This document shows positions 43,301-52,528 of a stretch of DNA of 64,000 nt, in pieces. This DNA is from CBFFRJ01 sp051486985 (GTDB lineage Bacteria; Pseudomonadota; Gammaproteobacteria; Enterobacterales; Enterobacteriaceae), in contig NZ_JAHVDV010000008.1 in assembly GCF_051486985.1 (NCBI RefSeq), forward strand, positions 1-64,000, given 5' to 3'. How positions within the stretch are numbered: the stretch's first letter is position 1; each line of letters starts with the position of its first letter. The translations under genes and the position numbers were made by a program. The notes beneath the pieces were generated by a model, which saw only the letters and a program-made list of their open reading frames with translations, searched no databases and had not been told where the DNA came from.

Positions 43301-44789
43301 TGGAGAGCACGGCAAACGGGGTATCGTCACCCATTGAACCCACCGCTTCCTGGCCATTTTCGCCGAGCACACGGATAACGGAGTCCAGCTCTTCAAAACT
43401 GTAGTTAAACTGCTTCTGGTAGCTGGCGAGCAGGTCGTCATCCATTTCACGGGTGCCAACCTGATCGTCTGCCAGCTCTTCGAATGGCACCAGCCGACGA
43501 ACGTTTTTCTCCATCCACTCTTTATAAGGATGGCGGCTTTTCAGATCGTTGTCGGTTTCAGCGGAGTGCAGAATTCGACCACCACGGGTATCAATCACCA
43601 TCAGCTCGCCCGGCCCAACGCGGCCTTTCTCGACCACTTCGTCAGGCTGATAATCCCAGATCCCGACTTCGGAGGCGCAGGTGATCAGTTTGTCTTTAGT
43701 GATGACATAACGCGCCGGGCGCAGACCGTTACGGTCCAGGTTACAGGCGGCGAAACGTCCATCGGACATCACGATACCGGCCGGGCCATCCCACGGCTCC
43801 ATATGCATGGAGTTAAAGTCGAAGAAGGAGCGCAGGTCGGGGTCCATATCCGGGTTGTTCTGCCATGCAGGCGGAACCAGCAGACGCATGGCACGGACGA
43901 TGTCCATACCACCTGCCAGCAGGAGCTCAAGCATGTTGTCCATTGAGCTTGAGTCTGAACCCGTTTCGTTCACGAAGGGTGCAGCATCGTGCAGGTCCGG
44001 GATCAGCGGCGTCTGGAACTTATAGGTACGGGCACGCGCCCACTGGCGGTTACCGGTAATGGTGTTAATCTCGCCATTGTGCGCCAGGTAGCGGAACGGC
44101 TGTGCCAGCGGCCAGCGCGGCACGGTGTTGGTGGAGAAGCGCTGGTGGAAAAGGCAAATGGCCGATTCCAGACGCAGATCCGCCAGGTCCAGGTAGAAGC
44201 GCGGCAGGTCAGCCGGCATACATAGACCTTTATAAATATTGACCAGGTTCGAGAGGCTACAGACGTAGAACTCTTTATCCTCCTGGAGGCGTTTTTCAAT
44301 GCGGCGGCGGGCGATGAACAGACGGCGTTCCATATCACGCGGACGCCAGCCCGCAGGCGCGTTAACAAAAATCTGTTCTATACGAGGCAGCGAGGAGAGG
44401 GCGATTTCACCGAGCACCCCTTCGTTCGTTGGCACATCACGCCAGCCAACAATCGACAGGGTTTCGCGCTGAAGTTCTTCTTCAACGATACGGCGTGAGG
44501 CGGCCGCTTTTTCAGGATCCTGATTCAGGAACAGCATACCGACAGCATAGTTCTTGGCTAAACGCCAGCCGCGTTCCTGCGCAACGATACGAAAGAAACG
44601 ATCGGGTTTTTGCAGCAGCAAACCACAGCCGTCACCGGTTTTACCATCGGCGAGGATAGCACCACGGTGCTGCATACGGGCCAGTGCGTGTATAGCGGTG
44701 CGCACTACCTTGTGGCTAGGTTCGCCTTCTATGTGGGCGATCAGGCCGAAACCACAGTTATCCCTCTCAAGGGATTTATCGTACAACAT
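40329..44789 (-). CDS. gltB: Glutamate synthase (NADPH), large subunit
   Basis: GltB transfers the amide of glutamine to 2-oxoglutarate, giving two glutamates, and with glutamine synthetase forms the main route of ammonia assimilation. The 1486-residue precursor begins [15 protein letters not shown]. Removal of 11 residues exposes Cys12 as the N-terminal nucleophile of the glutaminase domain. The central and FMN-binding domains follow, including [11 protein letters not shown] near residue 900 and the iron-sulfur cysteines in [15 protein letters not shown] near 1100. The C-terminal part is the beta-helix GXGXG domain. The leader is long and structured, and a CRP-like site lies upstream. Confidence 0.97.
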   Translation of the reverse strand: MLYDKSLERDNCGFGLIAHIEGEPSHKVVRTAIHALARMQHRGAILADGKTGDGCGLLLQKPDRFFRIVAQERGWRLAKNYAVGMLFLNQDPEKAAASRRIVEEELQRETLSIVGWRDVPTNEGVLGEIALSSLPRIEQIFVNAPAGWRPRDMERRLFIARRRIEKRLQEDKEFYVCSLSNLVNIYKGLCMPADLPRFYLDLADLRLESAICLFHQRFSTNTVPRWPLAQPFRYLAHNGEINTITGNRQWARARTYKFQTPLIPDLHDAAPFVNETGSDSSSMDNMLELLLAGGMDIVRAMRLLVPPAWQNNPDMDPDLRSFFDFNSMHMEPWDGPAGIVMSDGRFAACNLDRNGLRPARYVITKDKLITCASEVGIWDYQPDEVVEKGRVGPGELMVIDTRGGRILHSAETDNDLKSRHPYKEWMEKNVRRLVPFEELADDQVGTREMDDDLLASYQKQFNYSFEELDSVIRVLGENGQEAVGSMGDDTPFAVLSSQPRIIYDYFRQQFAQVTNPPIDPLREAHVMSLATSIGREMNVFCEAEGQAHRLSFKSPILLYSDFTQLTTMKEEHYRADVLDITFDVTQTTLEETVKALCDKAEQMVRDGTVLLVLSDRAIAKNRLPVPAPMAVGAIQTRLVDKSLRCDANIIVETASARDPHHFAVLLGFGATAIYPYLAYETLAKLVDTRAIEKDYRTVMLNYRNGINKGLYKIMSKMGISTIASYRCSKLFEAVGLHEDVSGLCFQGVVSRISGASFSDFQQDLLNLSKRAWLARKPLDQGGQLKYVHGGEYHAYNPDVVRTLQQAVQSGEYSDYQQYAKLVNERPAATLRDLLAITPNGETVSINDVEPASELFKRFDTAAMSIGALSPEAHEALAEAMNSLGGFSNSGEGGEDPARYGTNKVSRIKQVASGRFGVTPAYLVNADVIQIKVAQGAKPGEGGQLPGDKVTPYIAKLRYSVPGVTLISPPPHHDIYSIEDLAQLIFDLKQVNPKAMISVKLVSEPGVGTIATGVAKAYADLITIAGYDGGTGASPLSSVKYAGCPWELGLVETQQALVANGLRHKIRLQTDGGLKTGQDIIKAAILGAESFGFGTGPMVALGCKYLRICHLNNCATGVATQDEKLRKNHYHGLPFKVTNYFEFIAREVRELMAQLGVKRLVDLIGRTDLLKELDGFTAKQQKLDLSKLLETAEPHPGKALFCTENNPPFDNGVLNAQLLQQAKPFVDERQSKTFWFDIRNTDRSVGASLSGYIAQHHGDQGLASDPITAHFSGTAGQSFGVWNAGGVELYLTGDANDYVGKGMAGGLVAVRPPVGSAYRSHEASIIGNTCLYGATGGRLYAAGRAGERFGVRNSGAITVVEGIGDNGCEYMTGGIVCILGKTGVNFGAGMTGGFAYVLDEDGEFRKRVNPELVEVLSVDDLAIHEEHLRGLITEHVQHTGSSRGEEILANWPTFSTKFALVKPKSSDVKALLGHRSRSAAELRVQAQ

Positions 44790-44841
44790 ATCAGTGAACC
44801 TCCCCAGGCTCTACGGGACCCCCTCCTGACCGACGCGCACA

Positions 44842-44895
44842 GGCGCAAAAAGAGCATGGCGACGGGGCATATGCCTCGAATGTCGCCCTCTTTAA
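44842..44895 (-). promoter_or_regulatory. Terminator-like hairpin in the gltB leader
   Basis: On the minus strand AAAGAG-GGCGAC (about 44893-44882) pairs with GTCGCC (44863-44858) and CTCTTT (about 44854-44849). A nested GGCAT/ATGCC stem lies inside the loop, and further T residues follow the outer arm. This resembles an intrinsic terminator or attenuator 50-100 nt upstream of the gltB start codon. The function is inference. Confidence 0.5.
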
Positions 44896-45148
44896 TTTCC
44901 TTTTCGCATCGGTACACAAGTGTTGAGGACTTGCTTAAGAGGGAATCACAATAACTGCATAAATATGATGAGCAGACCGCTCATCCAGAAAGCTTCCAGC
45001 GGATTTCCAACTTATCGGGAATCCTTATTCAGGTCAAATGCCAGGCTTATTTATACAAAAATGTGCTATGAGTTAGTTAATTATTTGAAATATAAATATA
45101 TTTAACCTTTTTTACATTGCCAGAGCGCAGCGATAGCCCATTTCTTTC

Positions 45149-45164
45149 TGTGATCTGACTCACT
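45149..45164. promoter_or_regulatory. CRP-like site upstream of gltB and yhcC
   Basis: TGTGA-N6-TCACT matches the CRP core in nine of ten bases. gltBD is known to be controlled by CRP, Lrp and IHF in E. coli. It lies 360 bp from gltB and 296 bp from yhcC. The rest of the 670-bp gap (44790-45459) has AT-rich stretches and a short inverted repeat TAGCA...TGCTA near 45211-45228, but no gene that I accept. Confidence 0.5.
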
Positions 45165-45459
45165 ATTGAAAAGCCCGCTTAATGCGTTACCGTACTAACT
45201 AAAGGGGTCATAGCAGATTTTTATGCTACTGAAGGGGTTGCGGTCGCATAAACTCACTGTTTTTCACAGCCGCTACTATTTTTGCAAAATAGAGGCCGAA
45301 CATAAGGAAAAGTAATTGGCATCAGCGTGAATGAAAGTGCGGTAATAATGATTTTTTATGCAGTAAATAAAAGCGTTGCCGGGCGATTGATCCACATCAT
45401 CGCCGTCGAAAGCTAAAAATGGCAGGCTTGGCCCCTTTCAGAGCACGGCCTCTCAGATT

Positions 45460-46413
45460 ATGCAGTTACAGAAATTAGTCAATATGTTTGGTGGGGATCT
45501 TGCCCGCCGTTATGGTGAAAAAGTCCATAAGCTGACCTTACATGGCGGTTTTAGCTGCCCAAACCGCGACGGCACCATCGGGCGCGGGGGGTGTACCTTT
45601 TGTAACGTAGCCTCTTTTGCTGACGAAGCGCAGCAGCACCGTTCCATTGCCGAACAACTTACCCATCAGGCCCATCTGGTTAATCGCGCAAAGCGTTATC
45701 TTGCCTATTTTCAGGCCTATACCAGTACCTGGGCGGAAGTTCAGGTGTTGCGGTCTATGTACCAGCAGGCGGTAAGCCAGGCCAGTATCGTGGGTTTATG
45801 CGTGGGCACGCGGCCAGACTGCGTGCCGGAAGCGGTGCTTGACCTGTTAAGTGAATACCATGAGCAGGGTTTTGAAGTCTGGCTCGAACTGGGGTTACAG
45901 ACGGCACATGATAAAACGCTGCATCGCATTAACCGTGGCCACGATTTCGTCTGCTACCAGCGTACCACCCGGCTTGCCCGCGAGCGTGGCCTGAAGGTCT
46001 GTAGCCATCTGATTGTCGGCCTGCCGGGAGAAGGTCAGGCTGAATGCCTGCAAACGCTCCAGCGCGTCGTAGATACCGGTGTGGACGGCATTAAGCTGCA
46101 TCCTTTGCATATTGTTAAGGGCAGCATTATGGCGAAGGCCTGGGAAGCGGGCAGGCTAAGCGGCATTGCGCTTGAGGATTACACGCTGACCGCCGGGGAG
46201 ATGATTCGCCATACGCCGCCGGAGGTGATTTATCACCGTATTTCCGCCAGCGCCCGCCGCCCTACGTTGCTGGCGCCGCTGTGGTGTGAAAACCGCTGGA
46301 CGGGGATGGTGGAACTTGACCGCTATCTGAAGGCGCACGGGGTGCAGGGATCGGCGCTGGGACAGTGCTGGACGCCTGAATGCACCGCCGCCTCCAAATC
46401 ATTCGCTGAATGA
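45460..46413 (+). CDS. yhcC: Radical SAM protein YhcC
   Basis: YhcC is a radical SAM enzyme of the TIGR01212 family, conserved next to gltB; its substrate is not established. The 317-residue protein has the unusual cluster-binding arrangement CPNRDGTIGRGGCTFC (residues 29-44), in which the first two cysteines are farther apart than in the common CX3CX2C motif, as in the Elp3-like group. Further motifs are LCVGTRPDCVPE near residue 112 and ELGLQTAHDKTLHRINRGHD near residue 143. It is slightly longer than E. coli YhcC (309) because of its C-terminal tail. It is divergent from gltB. Confidence 0.92.
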   Translation: MQLQKLVNMFGGDLARRYGEKVHKLTLHGGFSCPNRDGTIGRGGCTFCNVASFADEAQQHRSIAEQLTHQAHLVNRAKRYLAYFQAYTSTWAEVQVLRSMYQQAVSQASIVGLCVGTRPDCVPEAVLDLLSEYHEQGFEVWLELGLQTAHDKTLHRINRGHDFVCYQRTTRLARERGLKVCSHLIVGLPGEGQAECLQTLQRVVDTGVDGIKLHPLHIVKGSIMAKAWEAGRLSGIALEDYTLTAGEMIRHTPPEVIYHRISASARRPTLLAPLWCENRWTGMVELDRYLKAHGVQGSALGQCWTPECTAASKSFAE

Positions 46414-46509
46414 ATGCCAAATCTCAATGATTGCCGCATTTTTCGCACAACCTTCAACGCCTTGCTCAGAATTGAGTATTATTGAGCGGAATCGTTTGAG
46501 GAAATCGTT

Positions 46510-48843
46510 ATGAAGCAAATCCGTTTACTGGCGCAATATTACGTCGACCTGATGATGAAGCTCGGCCTGGTACGTTTCTCCATGCTGTTAGCACTGGCGC
46601 TGGTGGTGCTGGCCATTGTGGTACAGATGGCGGTAACGATGGTGTTGCAAGGCCAGGTGGAAAATATCGACGTTATCCGCTCAATTTTCTTTGGCTTACT
46701 GATAACCCCCTGGGCGGTCTACTTCCTGTCGGTGGTGGTAGAGCAACTTGAAGAGTCTCGTCAGCGGCTGTCCCGACTGGTTGATAAGCTTGAAGAGATG
46801 CGTAACCGCGACCTTAAACTCAATATACAGCTTAAAGAGAACATCACCCGACTCAACCAGGAGATGGCCGACCGTGAGAAAGCCGAAGCTGAGCGGCAGG
46901 CTACCTTTGAACGGCTCAAGATTGAGATGCAGGAGCGTGAACAGACGCAAATACAGCTCGAACAGCAGTCGACCTTTTTGCGCTCTTTTCTCGATGCCTC
47001 GCCCGATCTGGTGTTCTATCGTAATGAAGATAAAGAGTTCTCAGGCTGCAATCGGGCGATGGAACTGCTGACCGGGAAAAGTGAGAAACAACTCATCAAC
47101 CTCAAGCCGCAGGATGTCTATTCAACTGAAGCGGCTGAGAAGGTGAACGAAACTGATGAGAAAGTATTTCGCCATAACGTCTCGCTTACCTACGAACAGT
47201 GGCTGGATTACCCGGACGGGCGCAAGGCCTGTTTTGAAATTCGTAAGGTTCCCTATTATGACCGCGTAGGCAAGCGCCACGGGCTGATGGGCTTCGGGCG
47301 CGATATTACCGAGCGTAAGCGCTATCAGGACGCCCTTGAGCGTGCCAGTCGCGATAAGACGACCTTTATCTCCACCATCAGCCACGAGCTACGCACGCCC
47401 CTGAATGGCATCGTTGGCTTAAGCCGGATCCTGCTGGACACCGATTTGACCAGTGAACAGGAAAAATACCTCAAAACTATCCATGTCTCGGCCGTGACGT
47501 TGGGCAATATCTTCAATGACATCATTGATATGGATAAAATGGAGCGCCGTAAGGTTCAGCTTGATAACCAGCCTGTCGACTTCACCAGCTTCCTGGCCGA
47601 CCTTGAGAACCTCTCCGGATTGCAGGCTCACCAGAAGGGACTGCGGTTTGTGATGGAACCGACGCTACCGTTACCGCATAAAGTGGTCACCGATGGTACG
47701 CGGCTGCGGCAGATCCTCTGGAATCTGATTAGCAACGCCGTCAAGTTTACCCGCGAAGGCCAGGTGACGGTGCGTGTGCGCTATGAGGCGGGAGATATGC
47801 TGCGCTTTGAGGTCGAAGATTCTGGTATCGGTATTCCGCGTGAAGAACTCGATAAAATCTTCGCCATGTATTATCAGGTAAAAGACAGCCAGGGCGGGAA
47901 ACCGGCGACCGGAACCGGGATTGGCCTTGCGGTCTCCCGACGCCTCGCAAAAAGCATGGGAGGTGACATTGTGGTCACAAGTGAGGCGGGCAGAGGCTCT
48001 CTGTTCACCCTTACCGTACATGCGCCTGCGGTTGCAGAAGAGGTGGAAGATGCCTTTGAAGATGATGATATGCCGTTACCAGCCCTTCATGTGCTGCTGG
48101 TGGAAGACATTGAACTTAACGTCATTGTCGCCCGTTCCGTGCTGGAAAAACTGGGCAGCAGCGTGGATGTGGCGATGACGGGTAAAGAGGCGCTGGAGAT
48201 GTTCAGGCCCGGTGAATATGACCTGGTGTTACTGGATATTCAGTTGCCTGACATGACAGGGCTTGATATCTCCCGCTTACTCACCAGTCAGTTTGCCCGT
48301 GAGGAACTGCCTCCGCTGGTGGCGTTGACGGCTAACATGCTGAAAGATAAAAACGAGTATCTGGAAGCCGGAATGGACGATGTGCTGAGCAAACCCCTGG
48401 CGGTGCCCGCCCTGACCGCCATGATTAAGAAATTCTGGGATACCCGCGACGATGAGGATGAAACGATGACTGCAACGGATAACAAATCACAAAACCTGCT
48501 GGACGTAGCGATGCTCGAACAGTACCTCGAGCTGGTGGGGCCAAAACTCATTACCGATGGACTGGCGGTCTTTGAGAAGATGATGCCGGGCTATCTTAGC
48601 GTGCTGGAGTCGAACCTGACGGCGCGGGATCAGAAAGGGATCGTGGAAGAGGGGCATAAGATCAAAGGGGCGGCAGGATCGATCGGACTGCGTCATCTTC
48701 AACAGCTAGGTCAGCAGATCCAGTCTCCCGATCTTCCTGCATGGTGGGATAATGTCGGTGAATGGATCGAAGAGATGAAACAGGAGTGGCAGCATGATGT
48801 GGCGGTGCTGAAAGCCTGGGTAGCGGACGCTGGAAAAAAATGA
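46510..48843 (+). CDS. arcB: Aerobic respiration sensor kinase ArcB
   Basis: ArcB is the inner-membrane hybrid sensor kinase that reads the redox state of the quinone pool and phosphorylates ArcA under oxygen limitation. The 777-residue protein has two membrane segments (about 22-45 and 57-77), a coiled coil, and a PAS domain (about 150-270) with the redox cysteines Cys180 and Cys241. His292 lies in STISHELRTPLNG. The ATPase domain, a receiver domain with DLVLLDIQLPD near residue 572, and a C-terminal phosphotransfer domain (HKIKGAAGSIG near residue 716) follow. The phosphorelay is intact. The 3' end overlaps the terminator of arcZ. Confidence 0.97.
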   Translation: MKQIRLLAQYYVDLMMKLGLVRFSMLLALALVVLAIVVQMAVTMVLQGQVENIDVIRSIFFGLLITPWAVYFLSVVVEQLEESRQRLSRLVDKLEEMRNRDLKLNIQLKENITRLNQEMADREKAEAERQATFERLKIEMQEREQTQIQLEQQSTFLRSFLDASPDLVFYRNEDKEFSGCNRAMELLTGKSEKQLINLKPQDVYSTEAAEKVNETDEKVFRHNVSLTYEQWLDYPDGRKACFEIRKVPYYDRVGKRHGLMGFGRDITERKRYQDALERASRDKTTFISTISHELRTPLNGIVGLSRILLDTDLTSEQEKYLKTIHVSAVTLGNIFNDIIDMDKMERRKVQLDNQPVDFTSFLADLENLSGLQAHQKGLRFVMEPTLPLPHKVVTDGTRLRQILWNLISNAVKFTREGQVTVRVRYEAGDMLRFEVEDSGIGIPREELDKIFAMYYQVKDSQGGKPATGTGIGLAVSRRLAKSMGGDIVVTSEAGRGSLFTLTVHAPAVAEEVEDAFEDDDMPLPALHVLLVEDIELNVIVARSVLEKLGSSVDVAMTGKEALEMFRPGEYDLVLLDIQLPDMTGLDISRLLTSQFAREELPPLVALTANMLKDKNEYLEAGMDDVLSKPLAVPALTAMIKKFWDTRDDEDETMTATDNKSQNLLDVAMLEQYLELVGPKLITDGLAVFEKMMPGYLSVLESNLTARDQKGIVEEGHKIKGAAGSIGLRHLQQLGQQIQSPDLPAWWDNVGEWIEEMKQEWQHDVAVLKAWVADAGKK

Positions 48844-48958
48844 CCCCGGATAAACCGGGGTGCGCGAATACTGCGCCAACACCAGGGAAAACGTGGCTGC
48901 GCCGTGAAGTTATAGTTTTTTTACAAGGGCGCAGTCTGAAAATTTGAACTGCACGCAC
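48834..48958 (-). ncRNA. arcZ: Hfq-dependent small RNA ArcZ
   Basis: On the minus strand this matches E. coli ArcZ (RyhA) base for base in its 3' half, including TCCCTGGTGTTGGCGCAG, the seed that pairs with rpoS, tpx and other mRNAs. The terminator stem CCCCGG/CCGGGG and a seven-T tail follow. The 5' half is more variable, starting with GTGCG as in E. coli. A -10-like TATCTT (48961-48966) gives a start near 48958 and a length of about 125 nt, close to the E. coli 121 nt. ArcZ activates rpoS translation and is repressed by ArcA, which links it to arcB. Its tail covers the arcB stop codon. Confidence 0.95.
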
Positions 48959-49072
48959 ATAAGATAGCAAATCTTAAATGATTTGTTACGTCAATCAATG
49001 AAATGTGTGAAGCATAGCGCCCTTATCAAAATTTTTAATTATCTACATGACATTGCATAAAGGATGAGCAGA

Positions 49073-49726
49073 ATGAAAAAAGTCGGTGTCGTTCTCAGCG
49101 GAGCAGGGGTGTATGACGGTTCTGAAATCCATGAAGCGGTGCTTACGCTGCTTGCGATCGCCCGCGAAGGGGCCGAGGCCGTCTGCTTTGCACCGGATAA
49201 GATCCAGACCGATGTGATTAATCATCTGACCGGGGAGCCGATCAATGAGAGCCGCAATGTATTGATCGAAGCGGCACGCATTGCCCGTGGATCCATCCAG
49301 TCGCTCGCGCATGCATCAGTAAAGGATCTGGATGCCCTCATCGTTCCCGGAGGATTTGGTGCGGCAAAGAATCTCAGTAACTTTGCCAGTGAGGGGAGCG
49401 CATGCGCCGTTGATGCGCAGCTAAAGCATCTGGCGCAGGAGATGCACCAGGCGGGTAAACCGCTTGGTTTTATCTGTATCGCGCCGGCAATGTTGCCAAA
49501 AATTTTTGATTTCCCCCTGCGTCTGACCATAGGTACGGATATTGATACCGCTGAAGTCCTGGAGGATATGGGGGCTGAACATGTCTCCTGCCCGGTAGAC
49601 GATATTGTGGTCGATGAGGAGAACAAAGTTGTCACCACGCCTGCTTATATGCTGGCGCAAAACATCGCCGAAGCGGCCACCGGTATCGAAAAGCTGGTGG
49701 CACGCGTGCTGGTGCTGACGGAATGA
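49073..49726 (+). CDS. elbB: Isoprenoid biosynthesis-associated glyoxalase ElbB
   Basis: ElbB belongs to the DJ-1/PfpI superfamily and has weak glyoxalase III activity in E. coli; the gene was first noted for raising isoprenoid yields. The 217-residue protein has the Rossmann-like core with [15 protein letters not shown] near the N-terminus, and a nucleophile elbow with its Cys in [14 protein letters not shown] near residue 135. The frame is open three codons upstream from 49064, but the ATG at 49073 has AAGGA eight bases before it and gives the E. coli length. Its stop overlaps the mtgA start by 4 bp. Confidence 0.95.
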   Translation: MKKVGVVLSGAGVYDGSEIHEAVLTLLAIAREGAEAVCFAPDKIQTDVINHLTGEPINESRNVLIEAARIARGSIQSLAHASVKDLDALIVPGGFGAAKNLSNFASEGSACAVDAQLKHLAQEMHQAGKPLGFICIAPAMLPKIFDFPLRLTIGTDIDTAEVLEDMGAEHVSCPVDDIVVDEENKVVTTPAYMLAQNIAEAATGIEKLVARVLVLTE

Positions 49727-50451
49727 AAGTGCGGCGTGGTCCACTAAAAGTTCGTCTTAAGCGACTGATTTTACGGGCGGTGCTGGCACTTGCCATTTTT
49801 TGGGGTGGCGGCATTGTCCTGTTCAGCTTTCTGCCGGTACCCTTTTCTGCGGTCATGGTAGAGCGGCAGTTGGGTGCCTGGCTTACCGGCGATTTTGGCT
49901 ATGTTGCGCATTCTGACTGGGTCGGCATGGATGATATTTCCCCCTGGGCTGGGCTGGCGGTCATTGCCGCTGAAGATCAACGATTTCCCGAGCACTGGGG
50001 GCTTGATTTTGGCGCGATTGAAAAGGCCCTGTCTCACAATGAGCGGCATGAAAACCGGGTCCGTGGCGCATCGACAATTTCTCAGCAAACGGTAAAGAAT
50101 CTGCTGCTGTGGGATGGCAAAAGCTGGGTGCGTAAAGGGCTGGAAGCGGGGCTGACGCTCACGACGGAGGTCATCTGGACGAAGCGCCGGATACTCACCG
50201 TATACCTGAACATTGCGGAGTTTGGGGAGGGGGTGTTTGGCGTTGAGGAGGCTTCACAGCGCTATTTTCACAAGCCAGCCAGCAAACTCACCATGTCGGA
50301 AGCGGCGCTGCTGGCGGCTGTTTTGCCTAACCCGTTGCGGTTTCGGGTTGACGCGCCCTCGGGCTATGTTCGTAGCCGGCAGGCGTGGATCCTGCGTCAG
50401 ATGCACCAGTTAGGCGGGGAATCATTTCTGGAGAGTAACAGGCTGCACTGA
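49723..50451 (+). CDS. mtgA: Monofunctional biosynthetic peptidoglycan transglycosylase
   Basis: MtgA polymerises lipid II into glycan strands at the division site without a transpeptidase domain. The 242-residue protein has one N-terminal membrane anchor (about residues 15-38) and a GT51 domain with the conserved [12 protein letters not shown] motif (catalytic Glu) near residue 86. [16 protein letters not shown] near residue 116 and the [20 protein letters not shown] segment near residue 148 follow. The start ATG shares four bases with the end of elbB, so the two are coupled. It converges with npr. Confidence 0.96.
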   Translation: MKVRRGPLKVRLKRLILRAVLALAIFWGGGIVLFSFLPVPFSAVMVERQLGAWLTGDFGYVAHSDWVGMDDISPWAGLAVIAAEDQRFPEHWGLDFGAIEKALSHNERHENRVRGASTISQQTVKNLLLWDGKSWVRKGLEAGLTLTTEVIWTKRRILTVYLNIAEFGEGVFGVEEASQRYFHKPASKLTMSEAALLAAVLPNPLRFRVDAPSGYVRSRQAWILRQMHQLGGESFLESNRLH

Positions 50452-50476
50452 CACTCCTCTCCTGGGCGGGAGAGGA

Positions 50477-50749
50477 TTACTCTTCGTCAAATCCGGCGTT
50501 AAACAGCGCGATAACTGCTGCCAGCGCCTCTTCTTCCTGCGGACCATTGGCTTCGATTTCGATTTGACGCCCTTTGGCTGAATCCAGCATCAGCAACGCA
50601 ATGACGCTGCTGGCTTCAGCCTCGGTTCCTTCATCATTGCGTAACAGCACCTCTGCATCAAACCCCTGAACCAGTTCGAACAGCTTCATTGCCGGGCGCG
50701 CATGCATCCCCAGCTTATTGGTGATTTCGACGGTCTGTTTTACGGTCAT
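50477..50749 (-). CDS. npr: Phosphocarrier protein NPr of the nitrogen PTS
   Basis: NPr (PtsO) is the HPr-like carrier that passes phosphate from EI-Ntr (PtsP) to EIIA-Ntr (PtsN). The 90-residue protein has the active His16 in [11 protein letters not shown] and the regulatory region with a serine ([12 protein letters not shown]) near residue 48. It is the last gene of the rpoN group, and its start overlaps the end of rapZ by 4 bp. After its stop, a stem CCTCTCC/GGAGAGG (50456-50475) between the convergent genes could act as a weak terminator, but no T run follows on either strand. Confidence 0.96.
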   Translation of the reverse strand: MTVKQTVEITNKLGMHARPAMKLFELVQGFDAEVLLRNDEGTEAEASSVIALLMLDSAKGRQIEIEANGPQEEEALAAVIALFNAGFDEE

Positions 50750-51600
50750 GTTTTACGTTTTTCCAGCGTACGATGACGGGACTGAACATTTTTCCCGCGT
50801 GAGCGGAAATAATCAGCCAGTTGTTCAGCAACATAGACGGAGCGATGTTTACCACCGGTACAACCAATCGCGACGGTCAGGTAGCTGCGGTTATTGGTTT
50901 CAAGCATCGGGAGCCAGAGCTCAAGATAGCTGCGGGTCTGGTAAATGAAGTTGTGGACTTCAGTATGCCTGTCCAGGAAAGCCGCTACGGGTTTGTCGAG
51001 GCCGGTCATCGGGCGCAGCTTGGGGTCCCAGTGCGGGTTTGGCAAAAAGCGGACATCGAAAACGTAGTCGGCATCGATGGGAATACCGTGCTTAAAGCCG
51101 AAAGACTCGAAGACCATCGTCAGCTCACGTTCACGCTTGCCGAGCAGTCGGGTACGCAGCATTTCAGCCAGCTCATGGACTGACATTTCAGAGGTATCAA
51201 CAATGAGGTCAGCGCGTGAGCGTAAAGGTTCGAGTAAATTACTCTCTTCATCAATGGCGCTTTCCAGCGATAAATTTTTACTGGAAAGGGGGTGCAGACG
51301 GCGGGTGTCGCTGTAGCGACGAATTAACGTGTTTCGGTCTGCGTCGAGGAAGAGGAGCTGGGGAGAGAACTCTTCGGGCAGGTTACTCATCGCCTGTTCA
51401 AAGATTTCCGGTGATTCTGGCATATTACGCACGTCGATGCTGACGGCTGCGGAAGTCTGTCTGTCGGCAAGCGTTCTCGCCAGCTCAGGAAGCAACACGA
51501 CCGGCAGGTTGTCGACACAGTAAAATCCCATGTCTTCCAGCGCACGCAGGGCGACTGATTTGCCGGAACCCGAACGACCACTCACGATCATCAGGACCAT
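50746..51600 (-). CDS. rapZ: RNase adaptor RapZ
   Basis: RapZ binds glucosamine-6-phosphate and the sRNA GlmZ, and hands GlmZ to RNase E; in this way it controls glmS and cell-envelope precursor supply. The 284-residue protein has an N-terminal P-loop domain with Walker A GRSGSGKS (residues 8-15). The C-terminal RNA- and metabolite-binding domain includes [20 protein letters not shown] near residue 247 and a basic end (RHRTLEKRK). It lies 45 bp downstream of ptsN and overlaps npr by 4 bp. Confidence 0.97.
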   Translation of the reverse strand: MVLMIVSGRSGSGKSVALRALEDMGFYCVDNLPVVLLPELARTLADRQTSAAVSIDVRNMPESPEIFEQAMSNLPEEFSPQLLFLDADRNTLIRRYSDTRRLHPLSSKNLSLESAIDEESNLLEPLRSRADLIVDTSEMSVHELAEMLRTRLLGKRERELTMVFESFGFKHGIPIDADYVFDVRFLPNPHWDPKLRPMTGLDKPVAAFLDRHTEVHNFIYQTRSYLELWLPMLETNNRSYLTVAIGCTGGKHRSVYVAEQLADYFRSRGKNVQSRHRTLEKRKT

Positions 51601-51645
51601 GGAAAGTTTCTCCTCACAGCGCCTGGCGCAACAGTGAATACAATG

Positions 51646-52137
51646 TTATGCATCGTCCTGTTCGCCTTCTGTCAGCGTGATGATCTTATACAGTTCTTCG
51701 TCGCTTTGTGCAGAACGCAGGCGACGACAAATCGTTTTATCCGCCAGTCTTTTCGCCACTAACGACAGCGTGTGCAGGTGCGTTTTGGTCTGGTCGGCAG
51801 GAACAAGCAGGGCAAACAGTAAATCAACCGGTTGATTATCAATGGCATCAAAGGCAATCGGCGTTTCAAGCTGTACGAACACGCCTACCGCGCGAAGGGT
51901 GTCTTCTTCCAGTTTGCCGTGAGGGATAGCTATCCCGTTGCCAATACCGGTACTGCCCATTTTCTCGCGTGTGAGAATGGCTTCGAAAACGACCTGGGGC
52001 GGCAGACTCAGCTGTTTTGCGGCAAGTTCACTGATTATCTCCAGGGCACGTTTTTTGCTCTGGCAGTGAACGCCACTTCGGGTACATTCCTGGTTAAGGA
52101 CATTGCTCAGTTGGAGAGCGGAATCGTTATTCATCAT
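51646..52137 (-). CDS. ptsN: Nitrogen-related PTS enzyme IIA
   Basis: PtsN (EIIA-Ntr) is the final acceptor of the nitrogen PTS. In its unphosphorylated form it regulates potassium transport through TrkA and KdpD, among other targets. The 163-residue protein has the active-site His73 in AIPHGK, in the usual IIA domain of the fructose-mannitol type. Two adjacent N-terminal methionines exist (MMNND), and the first is used here, giving the E. coli length. It lies between hpf and rapZ in the rpoN group, where the nitrogen PTS is usually found. Confidence 0.96.
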   Translation of the reverse strand: MMNNDSALQLSNVLNQECTRSGVHCQSKKRALEIISELAAKQLSLPPQVVFEAILTREKMGSTGIGNGIAIPHGKLEEDTLRAVGVFVQLETPIAFDAIDNQPVDLLFALLVPADQTKTHLHTLSLVAKRLADKTICRRLRSAQSDEELYKIITLTEGEQDDA

Positions 52138-52218
52138 AATTTCACCTAAGCGTCGTCGGAGATAAGCCCCCGACCGGGTTGCGGTAGGGGGCTACGCGCC
52201 AGACGACCGCCCGGACAA

Positions 52219-52506
52219 TTAGTGTTGTTTCAGTTTATCTTTATGTTTTGTCAGCTGACGCGCCAGTTTATCAATTAAACCGTCGATGGCAGCGTACATA
52301 TCCTGACCTTCCGCACTGGCGTGAATTTCACCACCATTGACATGCAAAGTCGCATCCGAGGTATGAGTCACTTTCTCCACTTTCAACACAATATAGACCT
52401 GATTAATCCTCTCGAAGTATTGTTCGAGTTTCGCGAATTTGGTGTTAACAAAGTCACGCAGGGCTTCGGTGATCTCGACGTTTTGTCCTGTGATGTTAAG
52501 CTGCAT
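52219..52506 (-). CDS. hpf: Ribosome hibernation promoting factor
   Basis: HPF binds the decoding centre of idle ribosomes and, with RMF, promotes 100S dimers in stationary phase. The 95-residue protein is the short type, with the beta-alpha-beta core (MQLNITGQNVEITEALRDFV) and a lysine-rich end (QLTKHKDKLKQH). The open frame runs 28 codons further upstream into the rpoN end, but MQLNITG at 52506 is the conserved start and has a GGAAGA-type ribosome-binding site. It lies 22 bp after rpoN. Confidence 0.96.
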   Translation of the reverse strand: MQLNITGQNVEITEALRDFVNTKFAKLEQYFERINQVYIVLKVEKVTHTSDATLHVNGGEIHASAEGQDMYAAIDGLIDKLARQLTKHKDKLKQH

Positions 52507-52528
52507 AGTGTCTTCCTTATCGGTTGGG

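Noticed and set aside
44920..45105. Small plus-strand frame of 61 codons upstream of yhcC
   Set aside because: No ribosome-binding site, no family resemblance, and it lies in the AT-rich gltB upstream region.
50456..50475. Stem CCTCTCC/GGAGAGG between mtgA and npr as an intrinsic terminator
   Set aside because: A good stem but no T run on either strand; recorded only in the npr entry as a possible weak terminator.
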